A stretch of 64,000 bases of DNA, from contig NZ_CP011509.1 in the NCBI RefSeq assembly GCF_001027285.1, positions 2,178,501 through 2,242,500 on the forward strand, read 5' to 3'. Shown piece after piece: positions 34,527-42,549 of this stretch. Origin of the DNA: Archangium gephyra (GTDB lineage Bacteria > Myxococcota > Myxococcia > Myxococcales > Myxococcaceae). The stretch's first letter is position 1. The number at the start of each line of letters is the position of its first letter. The position numbers and the translations under genes are program-made. The notes under the pieces are model-generated. The model made no database searches, was not told the DNA's origin, and saw nothing but the letters and a program-made list of their open reading frames with translations.

Positions 34527-35429
34527 ATGGCCGAGCGCAGCTATAGAATCCACGTGGCCGCCGAGCTGTCGGGGGTGAGGGTGGAGCTGATCCGCGCGTG
34601 GGAGCGGCGCTACGGGGTGCTGGCGCCCCGGCGCACGCCGTCGGGCTACCGGGTGTACACGGACCGGGACGTGGCGTTGCTGCGGCGGCTCAAGCAGCTC
34701 ACCGAGGAGGGGGTGTCCATCAGCGAGGCGGCGACGATGTTGCCGCAGCTGAGGGAGGAGCTGGACACGGCGCAGCCGGCGCCCGAGCCCACGCCGGGGC
34801 CGGGGGCCACGAGCCTGACGGCCTGGCGGGACGAGGTGCTGGCGGCGGCGGCGGCGTTGGATCAGCGGCGGGTGTCGCGGGTGCTGGACGAGGTGCTGGC
34901 CTCGCTGACACCGCTGAAGGCCTATGAGCAGGTGCTGGTGCCCTTGCTGCGCGAGGTGGGCGAGCGCTGGCATACGGGGGCGTTCTCGGTGGGGCAGGAG
35001 CACCTGGTGACGCAGGAGGTGCGGGCGCGGGTCATCACCCTGCTGCACGCGGCGCCGGACTCGGGGCGGCGGCGGGTGGTGCTGGCGTGCTTTCCGGACG
35101 AGCAGCACGAGCTGGGCGTGTTGGGGGCGGCGCTGCGCATGAGGCACGCGGGGCTGTCGGTGACGCTGCTGGGCCAGCGGATGCCGGCGGCGGAGGTGGG
35201 CCGGGTGGCGCGCGAGCTGAAGGCGGAGCTGGTGGGGCTGTCGGCGGTGACGGACCACGGGGCGCAGGACTTCGAGGAGACGCTGGCGCGCATCGTGGCC
35301 GGGGTGCCCAAGGGGACGCCCATCTGGGTGGGCGGCGCGGCGGCCCGGGTCCACCAGGAGGTCTGCGAGCGGCTGGGCGTGCACCTCTTCGACAGCTCGG
35401 AGGACTGGTCGCGGCTGCTGGGCGGGTGA
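34527..35429 (+). CDS. carH: B12-dependent photoreceptor-repressor CarH
   Basis: 300 residues. MerR domain (~5-75: VRVELIRAWERRYGVLAPRR, GYRVYTDRDVALLRRLK), a Pro-rich linker (~83-95), a four-helix bundle with the full signature W148-x9-E158-H159, and a cobalamin domain with E192-Q-H194-E-L-G197; H194 should be the lower axial ligand. These are the residues known in Thermus CarH for adenosylcobalamin binding, dark tetramerisation and light-induced disassembly. It should therefore repress the operon in the dark when B12 is present. GAGGAGGAG precedes the ATG; the 25-bp gap from carA makes it the only loosely spaced late gene of the operon. Confidence 0.93.
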   Translation: MAERSYRIHVAAELSGVRVELIRAWERRYGVLAPRRTPSGYRVYTDRDVALLRRLKQLTEEGVSISEAATMLPQLREELDTAQPAPEPTPGPGATSLTAWRDEVLAAAAALDQRRVSRVLDEVLASLTPLKAYEQVLVPLLREVGERWHTGAFSVGQEHLVTQEVRARVITLLHAAPDSGRRRVVLACFPDEQHELGVLGAALRMRHAGLSVTLLGQRMPAAEVGRVARELKAELVGLSAVTDHGAQDFEETLARIVAGVPKGTPIWVGGAAARVHQEVCERLGVHLFDSSEDWSRLLGG

Positions 35430-35471
35430 ATTCACTCGCGGTGTGGCTGCATCGGAGTGGGTCACTCCCTC

Positions 35472-35477
35472 TATAAT
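35472..35477 (+). promoter_or_regulatory. possible -10 element TATAAT upstream of the amidohydrolase gene
   Basis: A perfect TATAAT in the 85-bp gap after carH, 38 bp before the next ATG. No convincing -35 hexamer is seen 16-18 bp upstream. It suggests the next gene has its own promoter and is not part of the car operon. Confidence 0.4.
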
Positions 35478-35514
35478 GAGTTGCGGACATGCAACGCATG
35501 AGAGGAACCCCACC

Positions 35515-36876
35515 ATGAAGACCTCGCGGGCCTGGACGCTGTTGGGTGCCAGCCTTCTCTCACTCGCCGGAGTGCTGTTGCCCGGCTGCGTGCGCGAGGT
35601 ACGGCCCACTCCAGACGCCTCGGAGCGGGCGGTGGCGTTCATCGGGGTGAACGTCGTGCCCATGGACACCGAGCGGGTCCTGGCGGACCACACGGTCATC
35701 GTGCGCAACGGGCTCATCACGTCGCTGGGCCCGTCGGCCACCATCACCGTGCCGGCGGACGCCGAGCGCATCGACGGCAAGGGCCGCTACGTGATGCCGG
35801 GACTCGCGGACTTCCACGTGCACCTGCACTCGGAGGAGCAGCTCCTGTCGTACCTGGCCCACGGCGTCACCAGCCTCTTCGAGCTGGACGGCTCGCGCGA
35901 GCACCTGGAGCTCGGGGTGAAGCTGAAGGAGAACCAGCGCTTCGGCCCCGTGCTCTACACGAGCAGCCCGCTGCTGGATGGAGGGCCGCCGGGCGGCAAG
36001 GTGGTGTCGGTGACGACGCCCGAGCAGGCCCGCGTGGCGGTGGTGAAGCAGAAGAACGCGGGCTACCAGGCGCTCAAGGTCTACGACAACATCACCCCCG
36101 AGGTGTACGCCACGCTGACGGCGATGGCCCGGCAGCAGCGGATTCCGGTGGTGGGGCACGTGCCGCGCACGGTGGGCGTGGAGGGGGTGCTGCGCTCGCG
36201 CCAGGCGCTCATCTCCCATGGGGAGGAGTACTTCCACTCCGCGTCGCGGGACGAGTCGAGGATTCCGGCGCTGGCCCGCGCGACGAAGGAGGCGGGGACG
36301 TCGGTGGTGCCGGACCTGGTGCACATCGACACCGCGCTGCGGATGTTGAAGGACCTGGAGGGCGTCTTCGCGGACCCCGAGTCCCGGTACCTCTCGCCCG
36401 AGGTGCTGCGCAACTGGCGCTACTCCAACCCCACGCGCCGGGTGGACGTGGCGGCATATGGCGAGCGCGAGCAGGCGGCGTACCCCTTCGTCCAGCACCT
36501 CACCCTGGCGCTGCAGAAGGAGGGCGTGCGGCTGTTGTTGGGCTCCAACGCCTCGGATGCGGGACTGTTCCCGGGCAAGGCGACGCAGCGGGAGCTCGGG
36601 GAACTGGTGAAGGCGGGCCTGTCGCCCTACGAGGCGCTGTCCGCCGGGACGCGGAATGCGGGGGCCTTCATCACGGACCACGTGGACGCGGCGGCGCGCT
36701 TCGGGACGGTGGCGGTGGGACAGCGGGCGGACCTGCTGCTGCTGCCCGGCAACCCGCTGGAGGACGTGGGCCAGGCGGATCGGGCGCTCGGGGTGATGGT
36801 GCGCGGCCAGTGGCTCCCGCGCGAGCGGCTCCAGAAGCTGCGGGAGAAGAGCGCCGAGGCCTTCTCCAGGCGCTGA
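35515..36876 (+). CDS. amidohydrolase-family lipoprotein
   Basis: 453 residues; lipobox GVLLPGC (C25). Amidohydrolase motifs: FIGVNVVPMDTERVL (beta-sandwich start), GLADFHVHLHSEE (HxH metal pair), ALKVYDN (Lys), VVGHVPR and LISHGEEY (metal His), and the ending FGTVAVGQRADLLLL. The late motif normally read as GTDA is GSNASDAGLFPG, so the expected metal-site Asp is Asn unless the later Asp substitutes. Prolidase/imidazolonepropionase-type enzymes of this form hydrolyse cyclic or dipeptide amides and are often surface lipoproteins in myxobacteria. AGAGGAA lies upstream of the ATG. Confidence 0.8.
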   Translation: MKTSRAWTLLGASLLSLAGVLLPGCVREVRPTPDASERAVAFIGVNVVPMDTERVLADHTVIVRNGLITSLGPSATITVPADAERIDGKGRYVMPGLADFHVHLHSEEQLLSYLAHGVTSLFELDGSREHLELGVKLKENQRFGPVLYTSSPLLDGGPPGGKVVSVTTPEQARVAVVKQKNAGYQALKVYDNITPEVYATLTAMARQQRIPVVGHVPRTVGVEGVLRSRQALISHGEEYFHSASRDESRIPALARATKEAGTSVVPDLVHIDTALRMLKDLEGVFADPESRYLSPEVLRNWRYSNPTRRVDVAAYGEREQAAYPFVQHLTLALQKEGVRLLLGSNASDAGLFPGKATQRELGELVKAGLSPYEALSAGTRNAGAFITDHVDAAARFGTVAVGQRADLLLLPGNPLEDVGQADRALGVMVRGQWLPRERLQKLREKSAEAFSRR

Positions 36877-36897
36877 GCAGGGGCCTCGGAGGTCCAG

Positions 36898-37458
36898 ATG
36901 ATGAGCACGGCGAGAAGTGTCCTCAGGAGGAGCTGGCCTGTCCTCCTGGGGGTGCTGCTCTTGTGTCAGGTGGCGCGGGCCTCTCCTCCAGGGCCGCAAG
37001 ACGAGTCGATTCGCGCCCGGCTCAAGGCCTGCCTGCTCATGGGGGAGATGCAGTGTGTCGTCGACCAGTACCTGCTGCTCAAGGATCTCGGCAGGATGCC
37101 GGGCTGGTTGGTGGCATTCCAGAATGCCTTCGCCGTGGCGAACCGCCGCGCGGGTGAATGCGAGAAGGTCGCCAGGGCCATCCACGAGGGCCTGCGCGAG
37201 CTCGCGCAGAAGCCAGTGTTCATCCGGTTCACTGTGGAGGGTGACTTCAAGCAGCTGGGATTCGATGTGACCAGCAATGGCGTGGTGGTCAGGAACCTCC
37301 AGGTCGCACCGACCGGTCAACATGTGGCGGTGAAGCTGGGTGACAAGGTCATCGACGCCTATACAGGGCTGGTGGGGCTCCCCCTGCGGGAGTACCTGGC
37401 CCGGCTCAGTACGGTCCCGGGGAGCCGTGTCATCCACGAGGTGGTGGACGAGTTATGA
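36898..37458 (+). CDS. secreted small protein with papain-fold-toxin-like C-terminus
   Basis: 186 residues. A signal peptide with Arg-rich start and hydrophobic core ends near QVARA (residue ~28). The C-terminal ~100 residues show a Cys in a helix (ECEKVARAIHEGL, C88), then QHVAVKLGDKVIDAYTG with H142 and D153 and GLPLREYLARL. Cys, His, Asp in this order and spacing resemble papain-fold toxin domains found at the ends of polymorphic toxins (cysteine protease or deamidase-like). No family match was confirmed. GGAGG lies 5-8 nt upstream (ATG at 36898 or 36901). Stop overlaps the next ATG by 4 bp. Less GC-rich than the flanking genes. Confidence 0.5.
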   Translation: MMSTARSVLRRSWPVLLGVLLLCQVARASPPGPQDESIRARLKACLLMGEMQCVVDQYLLLKDLGRMPGWLVAFQNAFAVANRRAGECEKVARAIHEGLRELAQKPVFIRFTVEGDFKQLGFDVTSNGVVVRNLQVAPTGQHVAVKLGDKVIDAYTGLVGLPLREYLARLSTVPGSRVIHEVVDEL

Positions 37459-38201
37459 GCCAGGAACAACTCCCCGAGGAGTGGCGCGGACGAAGGGTGG
37501 GCCTGCTCGATGCGTTGCTCCGGTGCCGCTGGTGGGTGCAGGAGCGGCATGCGCTGTGGTTCGTCACGGGCTCCGAAAATGTCGACTCACTCCTTCCCAT
37601 GACCCGTGGATGGAGCGCGCATACCCATTTCAATGGAGGGGATGACCTGGCCTGGCAGGAGTTCCTGGAGTGGTACCAGGACAGCCAGGGGCAGCCCTTG
37701 CTCCCGGACTGGTACGTCAAGCCTCTGCGCGATTGCGAGGGCGACCACGAGAGGGCTGTGTTGGTGCTCCTCGAGCTCGTTGCCGGATACGTGGAGCGGT
37801 TCGGCCCGACTCCAAGAGGCCGGGCCAGGGCCACGGACGAGAGAATCGCCGCGACCTATGGACCTCTGCCTGGGGAGTGGGGCGGGCGTCAGGTGGAACT
37901 GGTGGATGCGCTGCTGTGGTTGCGGCAGCGGATGCACGAAGGACGGGAACTGTCGTTCTTCACGGGGCAGGACACCGTGGACTCGCTCTATTCCTTCACC
38001 CTGGGGTGGATCCAGAACTCCGTCTTCAATCAGAGCAAGGACCTGACGGTGGCGCCCTTCCAGGACTGGCTCCGGGACGTCAAGAAGGAGGCCCCGGGCG
38101 AGGGCTGGCACGTCAAATACCTTCAGGACTGCCAGGGCGACCACCGGAAGGCCGCCTTGAAGTTCCTCGATTTCGCCGCCGAGTTCAGGGCCTCGCGCTG
38201 A
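37455..38201 (+). CDS. internally duplicated cytoplasmic protein, probable immunity partner
   Basis: 248 residues with no signal peptide or TM. Two tandem copies of about 105 residues: copy 1 at ~8-115, copy 2 at ~134-243. Matching blocks include GRRVGLLDALL / GRQVELVDALL, ENVDSLL / DTVDSLY, MTRGW / FTLGW, and a Trp followed by VKPLRDCEGDHERA / VKYLQDCQGDHRKA. Trp and acidic residues are frequent, as in many immunity proteins. Translationally coupled to the secreted papain-like protein by ATGA. Function inferred only from this order: it would neutralise the secreted partner. No known family recognised. Confidence 0.5.
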   Translation: MSQEQLPEEWRGRRVGLLDALLRCRWWVQERHALWFVTGSENVDSLLPMTRGWSAHTHFNGGDDLAWQEFLEWYQDSQGQPLLPDWYVKPLRDCEGDHERAVLVLLELVAGYVERFGPTPRGRARATDERIAATYGPLPGEWGGRQVELVDALLWLRQRMHEGRELSFFTGQDTVDSLYSFTLGWIQNSVFNQSKDLTVAPFQDWLRDVKKEAPGEGWHVKYLQDCQGDHRKAALKFLDFAAEFRASR

Positions 38202-38214
38202 GCCGTCCGCCAGC

Positions 38215-39765
38215 TCAGTGCACCCCACCCATCATCCGCCGGATGGGGCGCACGAGCAGGGCGAGCACCAGGCCCGCGCCGATGCCGACCGCGGCCACCG
38301 CGCCGAACGTCGGCGTGGGATCCGTCCCGAGCCTCCCCGCCAGTCGTCCGGCGATGAGGTTGCCCAGGGACATGGACATGAACCACACGCCCATCATCTG
38401 CCCCACCATGCGGTGTGGAGCGAGCTTCGTCACCGTGCTCAGTCCCACCGGGCTGAGGCTCAGCTCGCCCAGGGTGTGCAGCAGGTAGGTGAGCACCAGC
38501 CATGCCGGGCTCACCTGAAAGCCTCCCTCGGACGCCATCGAGGCCGCCACCATCACCAGGAAGCCCGCGCCCATCAGCACGAGCCCCAGGGAGAACTTCG
38601 CCGGGCTGGAGGGCTCGAGGCCCCGCTTGTTGAGCCGCACCCACATCCAGGCGAACACGGGCGCCAGGCAGATGATGAACAGCGCGTTGATGGCCTGCAG
38701 CGTGCTCGCCGGGATGTCCACGCCGAACACCACCCGGTTCGTGCGCTCCTCGGCGAAGAGGTTGAGCGAGGAGCCCGCCTGCTCGAAGCCGGCCCAGAAG
38801 ATGGTCGAGCAGATGAAGAGGATGCCGATGACGCCCAGCCGCCGCTTCTCCGTCGCGTCCAGCCCCCCCGCGATGAACGAGCCGGCGAAGAAGGCCACCG
38901 CCAGCGTCAGGATGATGAACCCCCCCGCGCTGTTCAGGCCCTCGGCGGTGGTCAGCTCCACCAGGCCGAGCAGCTGCAACACCACCAGCAGCCCCACCAG
39001 CCCACCGGCCCCCAGGAGCACGGGCATGCGCGAGGCACGCCCCGTCTCCGGCTGACCCGAGGGCGTGGACCCCGCGCTCCGGGGCTGCTTGCCGATCTCT
39101 CCCAGGTGCCTGCCTCCCCACAGGTACACGGCGATGCCTCCCACCATGCCGATGCCCGCGAGGCCGAAGCCCAGGTGCCAGTCCACCCGCTGGCCCAGCG
39201 TGCCCACCATGAGGGGCGCGAAGAAGGCCCCCAGGTTGATGCCCATGTAGAAGATGGAGAAGCCCGCGTCCCGCCGCGCGCCGCCCTCGGGGTAGAGCTC
39301 GCCCACCATGGCGCTGATGTTGGGCTTGAGCAGCCCCGTGCCCAGCACGATGAGCAGCAGCCCCAGGTAGAAGAGGTTCACGCTGGGGAAGGCCATGCTG
39401 AAGTGCCCCAGCGCGATGAGGATGGCGCCGTAGAGCACCGCGCGCCGTTGGCCGAAGACGCGGTCCGCCAGCCACCCGCCCGGCATGGCGGTGAGGTACA
39501 CGCCCGCTCCGTAGAGCCCGTAGATGGCGCCCGCCTTCGTCTTGTCGAAACCCAGTCCCCCCTTCTCCACCGCCGCCGTCATGAAGAGGATGAGCAGCGC
39601 CCTCATGCCGTAGAAGCTGAAGCGCTCGAACAGCTCGGTGAAGAAGAGCGTGGACAGCCCCCGCGGGTGGCCGAAGAAGCCCCGCGGATCCGGAACAGGG
39701 GCTCCTGGCACGGCGAGGGGGACGGCCGATTCGCTGGCGGACGGGGGGGCGGGGGTCTGGTTCAT
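38215..39765 (-). CDS. POT-family proton-dependent oligopeptide transporter
   Basis: 516 residues, about 12-14 TM segments. PTR2 signatures: FFTELFERFSFYGMRALL (ExxERFxxYG proton-coupling motif), GGWLADRVFGQRRAVLYG, GTGLLKPNISAMVGELY, and FEQAGSSLNLFAEE in the second half. Imports di- and tripeptides with protons across the inner membrane, which suits a predatory, protein-feeding lifestyle. The N-terminal ~25 residues are Pro/Ala-rich. Convergent with the duplicated immunity-like gene (13-bp gap). Confidence 0.92.
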   Translation of the reverse strand: MNQTPAPPSASESAVPLAVPGAPVPDPRGFFGHPRGLSTLFFTELFERFSFYGMRALLILFMTAAVEKGGLGFDKTKAGAIYGLYGAGVYLTAMPGGWLADRVFGQRRAVLYGAILIALGHFSMAFPSVNLFYLGLLLIVLGTGLLKPNISAMVGELYPEGGARRDAGFSIFYMGINLGAFFAPLMVGTLGQRVDWHLGFGLAGIGMVGGIAVYLWGGRHLGEIGKQPRSAGSTPSGQPETGRASRMPVLLGAGGLVGLLVVLQLLGLVELTTAEGLNSAGGFIILTLAVAFFAGSFIAGGLDATEKRRLGVIGILFICSTIFWAGFEQAGSSLNLFAEERTNRVVFGVDIPASTLQAINALFIICLAPVFAWMWVRLNKRGLEPSSPAKFSLGLVLMGAGFLVMVAASMASEGGFQVSPAWLVLTYLLHTLGELSLSPVGLSTVTKLAPHRMVGQMMGVWFMSMSLGNLIAGRLAGRLGTDPTPTFGAVAAVGIGAGLVLALLVRPIRRMMGGVH

Positions 39766-39811
39766 TCCGGGCTCCTGGGCCCGGACTCTACCCGCGAAGG
39801 CGGGTCCGCGC

Positions 39812-41785
39812 TCAGTCCTCCTTGGGCGCCGAGGCGACCGCGGCGAAGCGGTCCCCGTACGGCGGAACCTCGCGGTAGTCGATGCGGCACACCAGCACCT
39901 GCGGCCGGCGCTCCTCGTCCGCGCGCTTGAGCACCTCGGGCAGCAGCTCCGCCAGCTGGCCCGGCTTCGTCACCTCGTAGGCCCGCGCGCCCAGCGACTC
40001 GGAGAACTTCACCAGGTCCGGATCTCCCAGGCTGAAGTAGGGGTCGTCCAGCTCGTACTCGCCCCCGGACTGCGCGTGCTCGCCGTGGTTCACCATCCCC
40101 AGGTAGTTGTCGTTGAGGACGATGTAGACGGCCCCCACCCCGTAGCGCACCGCCGTGACGAGCTCCGTGCCATTCATCAGGAACGAGCCGTCCCCGGTGA
40201 GCGCGATGGCCGTGTTCTCCGGCTTGCCCACCTTCCCGCCGATGACCGCGCCCATGGACCAGCCCATGGAGGACAGGCCGCACGGGTAGAAGACGCGGGC
40301 CGGCGGGGTGATGCGCAGACAGTGCGTGGCCCAGCCGGTGCAGTTGCCCATGTCCACGTACAGGTCCGTGTTCGCGTGCAGGTGCGGGTTGAGCTCCTCC
40401 ATCACGTGCTGCGGCTTGAGCGGACCGTCCTCGGGCAGCACGGGCGCGGCCGCGCGGTGGGCCAGGTTCAGCGTGTTGAGGTGCTGGCGGCGCTCGCGCA
40501 CGTGCGCCTCGTTGCCCGGCGTGGAGCCGTGGCCGAACTCCACCATCCCCGCCACCACCGAGCCCACGTCCGCCACGATGGGCAGGTTCACCTGGAGGAA
40601 CTGGCCGATGACGGACGGCGTGGCGTCCACCTGGATGACGGTGTGCGCCGTCTCGAAGAGCGTGGAGAAGCTCTTGGTGGCCCACTCGCCCAGGCGGCTG
40701 CCCAGCACCATCAGCACGTCCACGCCCTCGGCCAGGTACTGCTCGGCGCGCTTGCTGCCGGCGATGCCCAGCACGCCCAGCGAGAGCGGATCCTCCTCGG
40801 AGAAGAGCCCCTTGCCGCGCAGGCTGGTGGCCACCGGGATGCAATAGCGGCGCACGAGCGCGGCGAACTCCGCGCCCCGGCTCTCCAGCGCCTCGCGCGC
40901 GCCCGAGCCCAGGTACACCAGCGGCCGCTTCGCGTGGCGCAGCAGCTCGAAGGCCGTGTACACCTCGGAGGCCGGCGCCGCGGGCAGGGTGCTCTTCCAG
41001 GCGCCCGGCGCCGAGGGCACGTTCACCTTCGCCAGCTTCTGCCGGGCGATGTTGGTGGGGATGCTCACGTGCACCGCGCCGTGCGGCACCGCGTGCGCCG
41101 TCTTCAGCGCCCGCTCCAGCAGCCGCGGAAAGCTCCGGGCGTCCACGATGGTGGTGCTCGAGGCCGTGCAGTGGCGGAACATCTCCCCCGTGTTGATGCC
41201 GCCCTCGTCGGTGCTCTCCTGGATGGCGCCCAGCCCGAAGCGCTCGGTGGACACCTGCCCGCTGATGGTCAGCACCGGCACCTGATCCAGGTGCGCCGAG
41301 GCCACGCCCGTCATCGCGTTGGTGGCCCCGGGGCCGGCCGTCACCGCGCACACGCCCAGCTTGCCCGTGGCGCGCGCGTACCCGTCCGCCATGAAGGCCG
41401 AGCCTCCCTCATGGCTGCCGATGATGAAGCGGATGCGCGACTGCCGCCGCAGCGCCTGCACCAGCGGCGCGATGTTGCCCCCGGGGATGCCGAACACCGC
41501 GTCCACCTGCTCGGCCTCCAGGTGCGCCAGCAACGCCTCCGCCACCGTGAGCTCCTCGAACGAGTGGAAGGAGCGCAGCGCCAGCCGCTCCCGCGGCTCC
41601 TCCTGCCGCGCGTGCGGCTCCGGGTGCGCGCCCGCGTCCCGGTTGGCCCCGGCCGCCTCTCCCCGCCCGTCCCTCAACGGGCTCATCCCCTGTGGGAACA
41701 GGGCGGTGGAGCTCTCTCCACGGAGCAGGGCACTGGTGAGGGCCTTGGCGAGGGCGGGCTGGGACACGGGCTCCCCTTTCTTCAT
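39812..41785 (-). CDS. acetolactate synthase-like ThDP-dependent enzyme with N-terminal extension
   Basis: 657 residues from the ATG at 41785. The ThDP enzyme core starts near residue 75: VFGIPGGNIAPLVQAL, then SHEGGSAFMADGYAR with the activating Glu (E126), AVTAGPGATN, a central DHS-like domain (PLVYLGSGA), and the ThDP/Mg motif TGDGSFLMNGTELVTAVRYG...LNDN. Members include acetolactate synthase large subunit, glyoxylate carboligase and related decarboxylases; the specific reaction is uncertain and no small regulatory subunit is adjacent. The first ~70 residues are a charged, low-complexity extension not seen in typical family members. Confidence 0.8.
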   Translation of the reverse strand: MKKGEPVSQPALAKALTSALLRGESSTALFPQGMSPLRDGRGEAAGANRDAGAHPEPHARQEEPRERLALRSFHSFEELTVAEALLAHLEAEQVDAVFGIPGGNIAPLVQALRRQSRIRFIIGSHEGGSAFMADGYARATGKLGVCAVTAGPGATNAMTGVASAHLDQVPVLTISGQVSTERFGLGAIQESTDEGGINTGEMFRHCTASSTTIVDARSFPRLLERALKTAHAVPHGAVHVSIPTNIARQKLAKVNVPSAPGAWKSTLPAAPASEVYTAFELLRHAKRPLVYLGSGAREALESRGAEFAALVRRYCIPVATSLRGKGLFSEEDPLSLGVLGIAGSKRAEQYLAEGVDVLMVLGSRLGEWATKSFSTLFETAHTVIQVDATPSVIGQFLQVNLPIVADVGSVVAGMVEFGHGSTPGNEAHVRERRQHLNTLNLAHRAAAPVLPEDGPLKPQHVMEELNPHLHANTDLYVDMGNCTGWATHCLRITPPARVFYPCGLSSMGWSMGAVIGGKVGKPENTAIALTGDGSFLMNGTELVTAVRYGVGAVYIVLNDNYLGMVNHGEHAQSGGEYELDDPYFSLGDPDLVKFSESLGARAYEVTKPGQLAELLPEVLKRADEERRPQVLVCRIDYREVPPYGDRFAAVASAPKED

Positions 41786-42099
41786 TCGACGTTCGGGGTG
41801 CGCGCATCCCCAGAACAGCGGGTTTGTGGACCTCGACAGAATCTCAGGTACTGAGAAATCGAGGACCGCGTGCGCGCGACGCGGTGTGTCGGTTTCGCAA
41901 ACTACCCCAGTTTCTCCAGCGGGCAAACAATTAAATTAAAAGTTTTCAGGCCTGCTGGATTGTGGATGTGATAGGGGAGCGCGCCTCCCGTCCAACCCCT
42001 TGAATTTCCGAGCGGAAGAAAGTTCGGGCTAAGCTCCGCGTTCCCATTTCGGCGGAGCGGGGCGCGAGGGGCGCCTCCAGCCGGAACACGAGGCAAGTG
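41786..42099. other. 314-bp divergent intergenic region with a palindrome and AT-rich patch
   Basis: No gene seen. TCTCAGGTACTGAGA (41842-41856) is a perfect 6-3-6 inverted repeat, operator-like, about 57 bp upstream of the ThDP enzyme start. An unusually AT-rich run (CAATTAAATTAAAAG) lies at about 41928-41942. TTGAAT at 42000-42005 could be a -35 box for the rightward operon, but no good -10 partner is seen. Confidence 0.45.
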
Positions 42100-42528
42100 A
42101 TGCCTGTCCCACAAAACGTCGTCACGGACTACGGCTTCCGGGTACACGCGCCCGGGTACATCACTCCGGCGGAGGCGCGGGCCTGGTTCGAGGATCTGCG
42201 AGCGCGGGTGGTGGCCATGAACGGCAAGTCCTTCGGGTTGCTGGTGGACTCGCGATCGCAGAAGGCCAACCCGCCGGACACGCAGGAGCTCATCAAGGAG
42301 TCGATGGTGTGGCTGCGCGGCCACGGCATGGAGCGCTCCGTGGTGGTGTTGGATAGCACGGTGGCGTTGATTCAAATCCTCAGGCTGGCGAAGGCCACGG
42401 GCGTGTACGCCTACGAGCGCTACCTGGACGCGCTGAAGGATCCGGAGTGGGAGACGAAGGCGGTGGATTGGATCGTCCGCGGCATGGATCCGGATCTGCC
42501 GCAGCCGGCGCAGAAGCAGGCGCGCTGA
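42100..42528 (+). CDS. small STAS/SpoIIAA-like protein, unknown function
   Basis: 142 residues from the ATG at 42100 (a GTG directly precedes it). Alternating strands and helices: DYGFRVHAPGYITPAEARAWFEDL, KSFGLLVDSRSQKANPP, VWLRGHGMERSVVVLDSTVALIQILRLAK, then YAYERYLDALKDPEWETKAVDWIVRGMDP. The last block resembles SpoIIAA/STAS-like proteins where WL..G..RA..VD ends the fold. No catalytic motif is visible. First gene of the operon with the E1-like PLP protein (21-bp gap, strong GGAGGGGGGA site), suggesting a related regulatory or accessory job. Confidence 0.5.
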   Translation: MPVPQNVVTDYGFRVHAPGYITPAEARAWFEDLRARVVAMNGKSFGLLVDSRSQKANPPDTQELIKESMVWLRGHGMERSVVVLDSTVALIQILRLAKATGVYAYERYLDALKDPEWETKAVDWIVRGMDPDLPQPAQKQAR

Positions 42529-42549
42529 GCGCGGAGGGGGGACGCGGAG

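Noticed and set aside
39638..41854. A 738-codon plus-strand open frame across the ThDP enzyme
   Set aside because: No recognisable domain; the opposite strand encodes the ThDP motifs GDGSFLMNG and E126.
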